The notes under the pieces: generated by a model
Database searches by the model: none
What the model was told of the DNA's origin: nothing
Seen by the model: the letters and a program-made list of their open reading frames with translations, nothing else
Position numbers and translations under genes: made by a program
DNA from: Oscillospiraceae bacterium
GTDB taxonomy: Bacteria > Bacillota > Clostridia > Oscillospirales > Ruminococcaceae
DNA: 64,000 bases
Direction of reading: 5' to 3'
Assembly (NCBI GenBank): GCA_018110985.1
Contig: JAGAWT010000010.1
Span: 1-64,000, forward strand
In this document: one piece after another, positions 1-7,553 of the stretch
Position numbering within the stretch: the first letter of the stretch is position 1
Layout of the letters: each line of letters begins with the position of its first letter

Positions 1-30
1 ATTTACAAGCTGGCTAAAATCAAATTCTGA
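1..30 (+). other. Possible 3' end of a gene that starts before the window
   Basis: From base 1 a frame reads nine codons (ending LAKIKF) and stops at TGA 28-30. This may be the tail of a gene of the integrated element lying to the left. There is too little sequence to identify it. From here to 249 I see no other gene; a 23-codon ATG frame at 62-133 has no ribosome site. Confidence 0.2.
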
Positions 31-249
31 GCGATATCGTATCAGATACAGTACAAACATCATGAACCGGGATAACCGCCATGTTCGCGGATTCAAAGGC
101 ATTCGCACGGCATACATTCCGATAATTCTGTAACACATACAAAAATTCACCGGATATACACCTACAAATCGGCTATACAATAGGGTTTACACACCCACAC
201 ACCGATTTTCTTCAAAATTATAAGAACATTTTCAAAGGAGCGATGTTTC

Positions 250-522
250 ATGTTAAACGCATTACAGGAAAAAACCATAGATCAGATGATAGAGATGCTT
301 TATCACCTCAAAGAACACGATATCCCGGAGGAGCCTGCTAAAAAGGCTCCCACCGAGATGATCACCATAAAAGAATGTACCAAAGTGGTGCAGGGAGTCT
401 CAGAACACAGCATAAGACAGATCGTTGCTAAAGGCAAAGTGAAGTCAGTCCGTACCGGTGAGGGCAAAAATGGCAAGATACTCGTGAACAAAGCCGATCT
501 TCTGGCTTATTTCGGGGCATAA
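250..522 (+). CDS. Excisionase-like small DNA-binding protein
   Basis: A 90-residue protein with AAAGGAG 9 bases before the ATG. Residues about 35-88 (TIKECTKVVQGVSEHSIRQI, then a G-K-rich turn and KADLLAYFG) have the shape of an excisionase/MerR-like winged helix: a first helix, a recognition helix ending in R-x-I, a wing rich in basic residues, and a closing D-L-L-x-Y-F helix. The N-terminal 30 residues are an extra helical segment. It lies directly upstream of a tyrosine recombinase, which fits a recombination directionality factor that binds attachment DNA and favours excision. Base composition is AT-richer than the chromosomal genes further on. The family call is by motif and context only. 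Confidence 0.7.
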   Translation: MLNALQEKTIDQMIEMLYHLKEHDIPEEPAKKAPTEMITIKECTKVVQGVSEHSIRQIVAKGKVKSVRTGEGKNGKILVNKADLLAYFGA

Positions 523-543
523 AGTAATATTTTAAAAATGTTA

Positions 544-572
544 TGGACAAGTCGAATATTTTATGGTATACT
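544..572 (+). promoter_or_regulatory. Sigma-A promoter of the integrase transcript
   Basis: TGGACA (544-549), 17-base spacer, TATACT (567-572). The predicted start is near 579. The leader contains an inverted repeat (CGACTGTC 587-594 and GACAGTCG 616-623) whose right arm lies inside the leader peptide and whose loop covers that peptide's ribosome site. Confidence 0.65.
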
Positions 573-608
573 AATCAATGAATATCCGACTGTCGGAAAG
601 GATATAAA

Positions 609-659
609 ATGAACAGACAGTCGAAATATATCACCTCATCTGCGGAGGTGGTCGCATGA
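609..659 (+). CDS. 16-residue leader peptide coupled to the integrase
   Basis: ATG at 609 follows GGAAAGGATATAAA, a good ribosome site. The frame encodes MNRQSKYITSSAEVVA and stops at TGA 657-659, which overlaps the integrase ATG (656-658) in an ATGA arrangement. The overlap and the ribosome site suggest translational coupling. An inverted repeat (587-594/616-623) could sequester the ribosome site, so the peptide may be a regulatory device for integrase translation. Whether the peptide has its own function is unknown. Confidence 0.5.
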   Translation: MNRQSKYITSSAEVVA

Positions 660-1867
660 ACATTCAGGAACGCAGAAATAAAGAGGGGAAAATCACTTCT
701 TACCGTATAAGGGTATTTGATCATCGTGATTCAAAGACGGGAAAGCAAGTGTTCAGAAGCCTCTCTGTTAAGTATGATGACAGCAAGAGCGAGAACTGGA
801 ACCGTAAGAATGCCGAAAAACAAGGTGCCATCTTTGAAAAGGGCATTGAGGAACAGACCTGTACCGATTCAAGAATAACCTTTGCAGAGTATGCCGAATA
901 TGCTATCGGAATAAAGGAACGTTCGGATATTTCAGAAGGTACAGCGGTGACATACCGTCAGACTATCAAGGTCGCCGAGAAGTATATCGGGCATATGCAG
1001 CTCAGGAATCTTTTACCCAACACACTTAACAGGGTTTATTCCGAAATGCTTTCGGATGGCAAGAGCAAGAAGAATGTGCGGTATATACACAGTGTTATCC
1101 GTATCATCCTCGGCTTTGCCGCAAAAGAAGGTATCATTCCAAAGAATTATGCTGAGTTTGCAAGCCCTCCTAAAAAGGAAAAGAAAGAGATAAAAGCTCT
1201 TTCCGAAAAGGAACTCACGGATTTCTTTAAGGCACTTTATTCCGAGGATACAAACTACACCTATCAGGTGTTTTTCAATCTGATGATAGTTACAGGGTGT
1301 CGTATCGGAGAGATGTGTTCTTTGGACTGGGAAGATGTGGATATTGAGAATAAACGTATCCATATCTGCAAGCACTATGTACATACCAAAGACGGTTATG
1401 TGATCAGAGAAGGATGTAAATCCGCCGGCGGTGTCCGATGGATATACCTTGATGACAGTACCGCTATGCTTTTGAGTGAGTATCGGGAGCGTTATATGAA
1501 AAAAGCAGCCGAGCTTTGCATCGACTGCAATGATGGCAAACTTGCTGTTTTTACTTCACCGAAGTTTTTTGGCAGAAACCTTGACACAAGTGCAGCAAGG
1601 AGCTGGCTCAGATATTTCAACAATAAGCATGATCTTCCGCAGTTCCACCCACATCAGCTGAGACATACAGCGATAAGTTTACAGTTGAAGGCAGGTATCG
1701 CTCTTACAGATGTTGCAAAACGTGCAGGACACTCACGCTCGGATACTACGCTTTTATACTATGCACATTCCATGACGGAGAATGACAAGCAATGCGCTGA
1801 GGCAGTCACTAAGATACTGCCGGATATGCCAAGTCACAACAAGTCAGAAGAACCTACGGCAAGCTGA
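656..1867 (+). CDS. int: Tyrosine recombinase / integrase
   Basis: A 403-residue site-specific recombinase of the phage/Tn916 integrase family. Residues 1-60 form an arm-type DNA-binding domain, about 72-170 the SAM-like core-binding domain, and 180-385 the catalytic domain. The expected catalytic residues are visible: R216 (TGCRIGEM), K255, H333-x-x-R336 (HPHQLRHT), H359 (AGHS) and nucleophile Y369 (LYYAH). GGAGGTGG lies 5 bases before the start, and the start overlaps the stop of a leader peptide. With the excisionase-like gene upstream it forms the recombination module at the right end of an integrated element extending left of the window. Length is normal for the family and no lesion is seen. 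Confidence 0.95.
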   Translation: MNIQERRNKEGKITSYRIRVFDHRDSKTGKQVFRSLSVKYDDSKSENWNRKNAEKQGAIFEKGIEEQTCTDSRITFAEYAEYAIGIKERSDISEGTAVTYRQTIKVAEKYIGHMQLRNLLPNTLNRVYSEMLSDGKSKKNVRYIHSVIRIILGFAAKEGIIPKNYAEFASPPKKEKKEIKALSEKELTDFFKALYSEDTNYTYQVFFNLMIVTGCRIGEMCSLDWEDVDIENKRIHICKHYVHTKDGYVIREGCKSAGGVRWIYLDDSTAMLLSEYRERYMKKAAELCIDCNDGKLAVFTSPKFFGRNLDTSAARSWLRYFNNKHDLPQFHPHQLRHTAISLQLKAGIALTDVAKRAGHSRSDTTLLYYAHSMTENDKQCAEAVTKILPDMPSHNKSEEPTAS

Positions 1868-1871
1868 AAAG

Positions 1872-1907
1872 TTGACCATTTGTTGACCAATCCCTGTATA
1901 TTGACCA
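1872..1907 (+). repeat. Three direct TTGACCA repeats after the integrase (possible arm-type or attachment region)
   Basis: TTGACCA occurs at 1872, 1883 and 1901, just after the integrase stop. Short direct repeats next to int are often integrase arm-binding sites near attP/attR. The element-chromosome junction would then lie close to 1.9 kb. The core site cannot be identified without the other end of the element. Confidence 0.4.
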
Positions 1908-1971
1908 TTATATGCGGCACAAACAGCGATTTGATGTGGTTAGTGTGAAGATAGATAAGTAAGATTAGAAT

Positions 1972-2901
1972 TTAATGCTCTATGATTTTAAGGTCAATGC
2001 TATTATTTACCGATAAACGAACTCTTCCACCGATAGGAAAAGAGAACATCGGAAATACATGACCGAAATCTACACCAAATACAATTGGAATGTCAGGAGA
2101 TACTTTGTCCTTGACGATTGCTTTTACAATATCTTCGGTCATTTTGCAGCTTTCATCAAATCTGCCGAACACGATTCCTCTTATCGTGTCTGCTCCGCTG
2201 ATTTGAAGAAGCGATTGCAGATTACGGTCAAATTCGCACACGAAGTAATCGCCCATGATATTATCATCTTCAAGGAACAATACTCTATTTTCAATCTCAG
2301 GCATATAAGGCGTACCCTGTAATAGATTCAACGTACAAAGATTTCCTCCTATTATCTCGCCTTCACATTTTCCTTTCTGAATGACTGTATAACTTTGCGA
2401 AGCTACTGACGGTGTGACAGCGAAAGAAGCGTTACTCATTATACATTCCGAAAAGTATTTTTCCGTATATTCACGCTCGTTAAGAAATCCGAGTGCCGCA
2501 AGGTGAGGTGCATGGTATGTCACCAAGCCCGTTTTTGCATAAACGGCATTAAGTAAAGCTGTTATATCCGAATATCCGCAAAGTATCTTCGGATTTGCTC
2601 TTATCAGCTCATAATCAAGATACGGCAATATTTCATTTGCATTAAATCCACCGATACAAGCCATTACTGACTTGACGTTTTTATCTGCAAATGCTTCATG
2701 TATATCATCGACACGAGAGCGAATAGACGAAGATAAAAACATATTAGTTTCTCTGCAATTTTTGGAAAAGGTTACATTGAAGCCCTTGTCCTTCAGAAAA
2801 GTGAATGCGCTGTCATAAATATCAGGACGAACCCTCGTCAAACTGCTTGACGGAGCGATAATGCGAATCTCATCTTCTGGGTTCAATTTTTGGGGTATCA
2901 T
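1972..2901 (-). CDS. LD-carboxypeptidase, S66 family (LdcA/MccF-like)
   Basis: A 309-residue serine peptidase of family S66, which includes LdcA (cuts the L,D bond of murein tetrapeptides) and MccF (confers microcin C7 self-immunity). The fold starts with IIAPSSS. The expected triad is visible: S111 in CGYSD, E211 in LFLEDDN and H281 in FGHVFP. There is no signal peptide, so it is cytoplasmic. Start: the ATG at 2901 follows AAGGCGGTGACAGA. It is transcribed towards the integrase from a strong promoter (2943-2971). Its AT-rich composition and position beside int suggest it is cargo or came by transfer. Whether it recycles murein or detoxifies a peptide antibiotic cannot be told from sequence. 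Confidence 0.9.
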   Translation of the reverse strand: MIPQKLNPEDEIRIIAPSSSLTRVRPDIYDSAFTFLKDKGFNVTFSKNCRETNMFLSSSIRSRVDDIHEAFADKNVKSVMACIGGFNANEILPYLDYELIRANPKILCGYSDITALLNAVYAKTGLVTYHAPHLAALGFLNEREYTEKYFSECIMSNASFAVTPSVASQSYTVIQKGKCEGEIIGGNLCTLNLLQGTPYMPEIENRVLFLEDDNIMGDYFVCEFDRNLQSLLQISGADTIRGIVFGRFDESCKMTEDIVKAIVKDKVSPDIPIVFGVDFGHVFPMFSFPIGGRVRLSVNNSIDLKIIEH

Positions 2902-2942
2902 TCTGTCACCGCCTTATTAGATTCCGATTTATGTTCGTTACG

Positions 2943-2971
2943 ATTATAGCATAACATTGCTGCATTGTCAA
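2943..2971 (-). promoter_or_regulatory. Sigma-A promoter of the LD-carboxypeptidase
   Basis: On the minus strand TTGACA (2971-2966), 17 bases, TATAAT (2948-2943). It is part of a block of about 120 bp duplicated at 3667-3790. Confidence 0.85.
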
Positions 2972-2978
2972 TAAAAAC

Positions 2979-3017
2979 GCCATAGTACTTCTGACTGTAA
3001 ATCAGAAATACTATGGC
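2979..3017 (-). terminator. 39-base hairpin just upstream of the promoter (cassette copy 1)
   Basis: Arms of 16 bases (GCCATAGTACTTCTGA and TCAGAAATACTATGGC, one mismatch) enclose a 7-base loop. Reading minus, GTTTTTATT follows the hairpin, so it may end the upstream transcript, but it also abuts the -35 box and could be an operator. An 85 percent-like copy is at 3722-3760. Confidence 0.55.
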
Positions 3018-3058
3018 TTAAAACTTCTATATGAGTATCTTTCTTATGAAGGATACTC

Positions 3059-3163
3059 ATACTGATTCTTCCTCGATTTATAGACGATCTTCAAGCCTCA
3101 AATCCCTTATATTCAAGCATTTGCGGCTTGTTTCTTGTCTATATATCGGTCAGAAATCAGTAT
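3059..3163. repeat. 105-bp nested inverted repeat, copy 1
   Basis: Full copy ending in ATACTGATT/AATCAGTAT. Arms in order: 9-bp terminal arm, internal loop, arm around TATAGAC/GTCTATA, internal loop, CAAGCC/GGCTTG, apical loop. This copy has TTTATAGAC and TATATATC changes in the second arm. It is flanked by a further inverted pair (AAACTTCTATATGA about 3021 and TCATATAGAAGTTT about 3163). It lies downstream of the membrane-protein gene (minus). Confidence 0.85.
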
Positions 3164-3177
3164 CATATAGAAGTTTT

Positions 3178-3207
3178 GCCCCGAAGCATTTTAAAGCTCT
3201 TCGGGGC
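3178..3207 (-). terminator. Stem-loop overlapping the stop codon of the membrane-protein gene
   Basis: GCCCCGAAG (3178-3186) pairs with CTTCGGGGC (3199-3207). The stop codon of the gene at 3191 lies in the loop. In the plus direction ATCGTATTTTTT follows; in the minus direction AAAAC follows, so termination of the gene itself is uncertain. Confidence 0.45.
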
Positions 3208-3634
3208 ATCGTATTTTTTCCTGTTCAGTTAAATCAGAATTTGTCTCCCTAGCAATCAAACCGTTCTTTTTAAGCATTACAAGGTAAATATATGCAACGA
3301 CTGTACCTGCAACACCGAATACAGCATCCCCTATATCCGGTGTGTTAAGAAACGGAAGAAAACATTCATAAACAACACCAAGCGCTGCAATCAATATGGT
3401 CGCAAGAGTGATGATTTCCAACCTTCCTCCGAAGCAAAGAACAACAAAGCCAAAAATAAGCAATGCCATCATACATAGGGCAAAATTCGTTATATGTGTC
3501 AAGAGCAAATCAGGAAGCAGTTTTACATCAGGATTTACAATGTTGATCCAGCGAGATATCATGCAAAACGCACTAACGGCAACCATGCATAAATATATAA
3601 TCATATACTTTTTCTCAACTTCATATTTAGCCAT
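3191..3634 (-). CDS. Small integral membrane protein, unknown function
   Basis: A 147-residue protein starting MAKYEVEKKY; AGGAGG lies 8 bases before the ATG at 3634. An upstream in-frame start at 3700 would lie within the promoter and is rejected. Four hydrophobic helices are visible (about residues 11-30, 43-66, 69-93 and 103-125). The DIGDAVFGVAGTVVAY segment before the last helix resembles the D-x-x-D-x-x-x-N/G-x-x-G pattern of VanZ-type proteins, but this is only a local likeness. It shares its promoter cassette with the neighbouring LD-carboxypeptidase, so the two are probably expressed together. Function is unknown. Confidence 0.65.
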   Translation of the reverse strand: MAKYEVEKKYMIIYLCMVAVSAFCMISRWINIVNPDVKLLPDLLLTHITNFALCMMALLIFGFVVLCFGGRLEIITLATILIAALGVVYECFLPFLNTPDIGDAVFGVAGTVVAYIYLVMLKKNGLIARETNSDLTEQEKIRCPEEL

Positions 3635-3685
3635 GGAAACGCCTCCTGTAGCCGTCCTCTTAAATACCGATTTATGTTTGCAACA

Positions 3686-3714
3686 ATTATAGCACAACAT
3701 CGTTGCATTGTCAA
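3686..3714 (-). promoter_or_regulatory. Sigma-A promoter of the small membrane protein
   Basis: Minus strand: TTGACA (3714-3709), 17 bases, TATAAT (3691-3686). The second copy of the duplicated cassette. Confidence 0.85.
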
Positions 3715-3721
3715 TAGAAAC

Positions 3722-3760
3722 GCCATAGTACTTCCGACTTTGTATCAGAAATACTATGGC
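3722..3760 (-). terminator. 39-base hairpin upstream of the promoter (cassette copy 2)
   Basis: Same palindrome as 2979-3017 with a different loop and a C/T change in the arm. It lies downstream of the surface-protein gene at 3845 and just upstream of the -35 box of the next gene, so terminator or operator roles are both possible. Confidence 0.55.
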
Positions 3761-3844
3761 GTAAAACTTCTTTATGCGTAACGTTCTTAAAGGCGGGGAA
3801 TGTTATCTTTTCCCGGAAAGCCTGTAAGCAGCTTTACAGCGAAA

Positions 3845-5629
3845 TTACTTTCTCTTTCTTGTTGCAGCAGCAGCAACAGCAGCAAGTGCCATTACGGAAG
3901 CAGCAGCAGCAACGGGAACGTTACCGGTCTTAGGAGCGGGAGCAGCCTCTACGGGAGCATCTGCAACAGCAGCAGCAGTAGTCTCTACGGGAGCTTCTTC
4001 CTCTACGATCTCCTCTTCTTCTTCAATGAACTCTTCATCATCAAAGAATTCCTCTTCCTCTGCAACAGCAGCGGAAGCAGCAGCATCGTTGAGACCGCTT
4101 ACTGTGAAGGTGAGTTCGAGAGACTCATTGATAGGAGTATCATACTTGTAGCCGGCATCATCCTTGGTAGTGCCGTACTGGTTGTAAACTTCGATCCTGA
4201 AGTTGCCCTTCTCCTCAACATCGCCGTAAACGATCTTGGAAGCATCGAAGGAAACCTCATTGCCGTCAATAACTATCTTGTCGAGAGTAGCTTCTGCGGT
4301 AGGATACTTAGCAAACATTTCCTCGAGGTCGATAACGAATACGCCTGCATCGGGAGCACCTGCTACAGCGGTAGAGGTGATGGTGTAGGTGCCGTCACCG
4401 GTGACGGTAACGGAGGAATCCCAGTCCTGATAAGTCCAGCCGTAATCTGCAAAGCCCAGCTTAGCTGTAACGGAAACGTCAACAGCCTCAGCAGCAGCGG
4501 GAGCCTCTTCAGCAGCACCGCCTGCAAGAGCAGCAGTAACATCAGCAACGTCTACAACATAAGCGCCGGAAACCTCGAGAGGCATACCTGTGTCGCCAAC
4601 ATATACGCAGTCAACGGTCTTGAAATCCTCAGACTGATACATAGCAGCCATGTAATCATATGTGTACACAGCCAAGCCGTCAACGGAATAATCGGGATTA
4701 GCGGGAACCTTTGCCCAGCCCTCACCGCCGGACCAGCTCTGGAGAATGAGCTCGGGAGCGCTGTCAGACTTGTAGAAAGCAACTATTGCCTTGTCGGGGC
4801 TGATAAGAGCGGTGTCAAAGCGGGGATCGCCCACCTCTTCGCCTTCACCGAGATTGTTGTAGGTCTGGAGCTTTACAGCCTGACCCCAGGCATCGGAAGA
4901 ACCGGAGCCGATAAGGAAGCCCTTAGCCTTGCAGAACTCTTCTGCAGCAGCAAGAGGACTTGCAGCGGAAGCGGCCTTCTCTGCCTTCTTCTCTTCCTTA
5001 GCCTCAGCAGCAGGAGCCTCTTCCTTGGTCTCCTCAGCCTTCTTTTCTTCCTTCTTCTCGGTCTTCTTTTCAGTCTTCTTCTCCTCAGCAGCAGCAGGAG
5101 CTTCTTCCTCTGCAGGAGCAGCCTCTTCGGCAGCGGGAGCTTCTTCTACGGAAAGAACATTGCCGTCCTTGTCAAGGAGCTCAGCCTTGGTTACGGTGAA
5201 ATCACCCCACCACTTCTGGATGAAGAAGTTAGCATAAGCGTCATCATCCTTGAAAGCGGGCTTGGAGGAAAGGAACTGAACGGTCTTGCCGTCGGAGGTG
5301 ATCTCCTTGCCTGCGCCGTCGTTGCCCCATTCGTGGGACTCCCAGTTGTTGGAGGTAGCGTTGATACCGATACCGCCGCCGTAGCCCTGAGAAGGATCCT
5401 TAACGTCGATGTAATATCTTACACCGTAAACGGAAGAAGCTGCAATGCCGGAATCCTTGGACCAGCCTGCGATCTTGGCATCATCGGAATTAACTACAAC
5501 GAAATAGTCGGAGCCGGGCTTTCTCTCGTCAACATACTTGTCGGCGGAAAGAGCATTGGCGGAAACAGCCATCATGGAAGCAGCCATAACTACTGCAGCG
5601 ATACCGCCCATAACCTTTTTTAAATTCAT
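3845..5629 (-). CDS. Large secreted multidomain surface protein with A/E/K-rich linkers and a PKTGN tail
   Basis: A 594-residue exported protein. Residues 1-27 are a signal peptide (MNLKKVMGG then an alanine-rich core ending SANALSA). Domains: about 28-155, a beta-rich region with the VTKAELLDKDGNVL strand seen in CBM-like modules; about 155-225, a linker of A, P, E and K; about 228-375, a globular region; about 390-520, a second beta-rich region; then an acidic FFDDEEFIEEEEE linker. The C-terminus is PKTGN, a hydrophobic helix and RKRK, an LPXTG-like arrangement. Start: AAGGAGAG before the ATG at 5629. It ends a run of three related genes 24 bases after the previous one. Binding to polysaccharide and wall anchoring are inferred; no sortase is in the window. 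Confidence 0.7.
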   Translation of the reverse strand: MNLKKVMGGIAAVVMAASMMAVSANALSADKYVDERKPGSDYFVVVNSDDAKIAGWSKDSGIAASSVYGVRYYIDVKDPSQGYGGGIGINATSNNWESHEWGNDGAGKEITSDGKTVQFLSSKPAFKDDDAYANFFIQKWWGDFTVTKAELLDKDGNVLSVEEAPAAEEAAPAEEEAPAAAEEKKTEKKTEKKEEKKAEETKEEAPAAEAKEEKKAEKAASAASPLAAAEEFCKAKGFLIGSGSSDAWGQAVKLQTYNNLGEGEEVGDPRFDTALISPDKAIVAFYKSDSAPELILQSWSGGEGWAKVPANPDYSVDGLAVYTYDYMAAMYQSEDFKTVDCVYVGDTGMPLEVSGAYVVDVADVTAALAGGAAEEAPAAAEAVDVSVTAKLGFADYGWTYQDWDSSVTVTGDGTYTITSTAVAGAPDAGVFVIDLEEMFAKYPTAEATLDKIVIDGNEVSFDASKIVYGDVEEKGNFRIEVYNQYGTTKDDAGYKYDTPINESLELTFTVSGLNDAAASAAVAEEEEFFDDEEFIEEEEEIVEEEAPVETTAAAVADAPVEAAPAPKTGNVPVAAAASVMALAAVAAAATRKRK

Positions 5630-5653
5630 ATCGATCTCTCCTTGAAAAAGAAC

Positions 5654-6430
5654 TTACTTTCTTCTCTTTGCAGCAATGGCTGCAGCGGCAGAAAGTGCCA
5701 TAGCTGTTACAACAGCGTATACGGAAACATTGCCGGTAGCGGCAGGAGTTGTCTCCACAGTCTCAGCGGCTGCGGGAGCAGCTTCCTCGGCAGCAGGAGC
5801 CTCCTCTGCGGGAGCTTCTTCTGCGGCTGCCTCCTCGGCAGGTGATTCTTCCTCTGCAGGAGCCTCTTCGGCTGTCTCTTCCTCAGCGGGAGCAGCAGCA
5901 TCAAGGTCTGCAAAGCAGTAAGCCTTTCCGTCGGAATCGTTCACCCAGTTGGGCTCGCCTTCCTTTTCACCCTTTTCGTAGGTGCACTTCTTGACAATGA
6001 CGCTCTTTACGGAGAAGGTAAGTCCCGTGTCGCCCATAGCATCTATGGCATCGGCATCAAGTACGAACTCAAGCTGAGTGTCGTTCTTGTTCACACAGAT
6101 CCAGCCATCCTGCTTTACAGTAAGAGTATCTGTGGTGATATGACAATTTTCGAGAGTGGACTGGCTTACCCAGCCGTTGTCATAGTCGATAGCATTTACA
6201 AGATACTGATCTGCAAGTCCGTAGGGGTCATATATTTCTACGTCGAGAGTGATCTTAACATCTCCGCCCACAGCCTGGAGAGCCTCCTTGGTGATACCGA
6301 TACCTGTGGAGGTCCAGTCGCCGGGATATTCGCTGTCGATGTCTATGGTCTCAGCAAAAGCGCTTGCAGCGGATACGGAAAGCGCAAGAGCGGCTGCGGC
6401 AGCACCGGCAGCAATCTTACTGAATTTCAT
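5654..6430 (-). CDS. Secreted surface protein with A/E-rich linker and TGN tail
   Basis: 258 residues. The chosen start is MKFSKIAAG at 6430, 8 bases after AGAGGAG; an in-frame ATG at 6454 lacks a site. Residues 1-26 are a signal peptide ending SAFAE. Residues about 27-180 form a beta-rich CBM-like region (tryptophans at the PGDW and DGWICVN segments). About 180-228 is an A/P/E repeat linker. The end is PAATGN, a hydrophobic stretch and AAKRRK. It belongs to the same paralogous group as its two neighbours: same signal type, linker and tail but different globular domains. Likely cell-surface anchored; ligand unknown. Confidence 0.7.
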   Translation of the reverse strand: MKFSKIAAGAAAAALALSVSAASAFAETIDIDSEYPGDWTSTGIGITKEALQAVGGDVKITLDVEIYDPYGLADQYLVNAIDYDNGWVSQSTLENCHITTDTLTVKQDGWICVNKNDTQLEFVLDADAIDAMGDTGLTFSVKSVIVKKCTYEKGEKEGEPNWVNDSDGKAYCFADLDAAAPAEEETAEEAPAEEESPAEEAAAEEAPAEEAPAAEEAAPAAAETVETTPAATGNVSVYAVVTAMALSAAAAIAAKRRK

Positions 6431-6533
6431 GTCTTTTTCTCCTCTAAAACACATATGTTATTATACACACATAGACTTTGAGAGCTTTCACCCTCAAAGT
6501 CCTGTATGATCATGAGTCCATATTGTATATGGC

Positions 6534-7337
6534 TTACTTCCTCTTTCTGGAAGCAACAGCAGCAACAGCGGCAGCACCCATTACAACAGCAACAGCAGCA
6601 GCGGAAGTGTTGCCGGTAGCTGTGGATGTGGTGGTCTCTGCAGCAGCAGGAGCCTCTTCGGCAGCAGGAGCAGCAGCTTCCTCAGCAGGAGCAGCCTCTT
6701 CTACAGCAACTTCCTCAGCAGCGGGAGCCTCTTCTACGACTTCCTCTGCGGGAGCACCGCTGCCGGTCTTCTGAGCGATCTCATTGCCTTCCTTGTCGAA
6801 GATCTTGAAATCGGAGATAGTAACAGTTACATTGTTAGCGAGAAGATCCTGACCGGACCAGTCCATGAATACGATCTCGTTGGTGATGTCCTCAGCAGGG
6901 CCAAGGAGCCACTTGAAGGAATCCTCTACGGTCTGCTCGTCATCCCATACAGCCATACCGTCCTCGCCCCACTCTGTGGGAGCAAGAGCAAAACCTGCGG
7001 AGTTGCCGTTGGATACCCATGTGCCGCCGCCGAGCCAGCCGATCTCTGTGCCGGAGAAAGCGGAAAGACCATGGTAAGTTACCTTCCAGGAACCGGAATA
7101 AACATTAGCCAGATCATCGGGGTTCTCGAGTACGTCCTGCCACTTGATCTTCATCTTGCAGTCGCCGCCGCCTACCTTCTGGGTAAAGGTGCAGGTGTCG
7201 GCATCCGAAGAGATGATATCACCGGAATCGGGATTCTCGTCGGCATAAGTAGCAGCGCTCCAGTCAACGGCGCTTACATGAGCGCTCAGAGCGGTCATAA
7301 CTGCGAGAGCAGAGAGACCTGCAATTATCTTTTTCAT
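6534..7337 (-). CDS. Secreted CBM-like surface protein with A/E-rich linker and TGN tail
   Basis: 267 residues from MKKIIAG at 7337 (GGAGGAG 8 bases upstream; the ATG at 7340 is equally possible). Signal peptide 1-23 (ending SAVDW). Residues about 24-190 form a beta-sandwich-like domain with many tryptophans and a closing strand VTVTISDFKIFDKEGNEI, typical of carbohydrate-binding modules of ruminococcal proteins. An A/E/P linker (195-240) follows, then TATGN, a hydrophobic helix and SRKRK. It is the first gene of the three-gene set and has the only convincing promoter (7403-7431). Confidence 0.75.
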   Translation of the reverse strand: MKKIIAGLSALAVMTALSAHVSAVDWSAATYADENPDSGDIISSDADTCTFTQKVGGGDCKMKIKWQDVLENPDDLANVYSGSWKVTYHGLSAFSGTEIGWLGGGTWVSNGNSAGFALAPTEWGEDGMAVWDDEQTVEDSFKWLLGPAEDITNEIVFMDWSGQDLLANNVTVTISDFKIFDKEGNEIAQKTGSGAPAEEVVEEAPAAEEVAVEEAAPAEEAAAPAAEEAPAAAETTTSTATGNTSAAAVAVVMGAAAVAAVASRKRK

Positions 7338-7402
7338 CATTATCTCCTCCAATGGATTTAAATAGACATAGTTATAACAACCATACGCAAATTGTTATGA
7401 CT

Positions 7403-7431
7403 ATTATAACATCATTAAAATAAATATACAA
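7403..7431 (-). promoter_or_regulatory. Promoter of the surface-protein cluster
   Basis: Minus strand: TTGTAT (7431-7426), 17 bases, TATAAT (7408-7403). This leaves an untranslated leader of about 60 bases. The rest of 7338-7553 is AT-rich and holds no gene. Confidence 0.55.
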
Positions 7432-7553
7432 CTATAAGTTTTCACAATCTTTTCACCTGATTTTTAGTTGATTTTTATACAATTGACCCGAAATTTCCCT
7501 CAAACAGGCGAATTTAGCTTAATTGTCCGCTTAATTTCTGTGCTTATTAACAT

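Noticed and set aside
3800-5623. Long plus-strand open frame opposite the surface-protein gene
   Set aside because: A shadow caused by GCA/GAA-rich codons on the minus strand; it reads as serine/leucine low-complexity sequence with no ribosome site.
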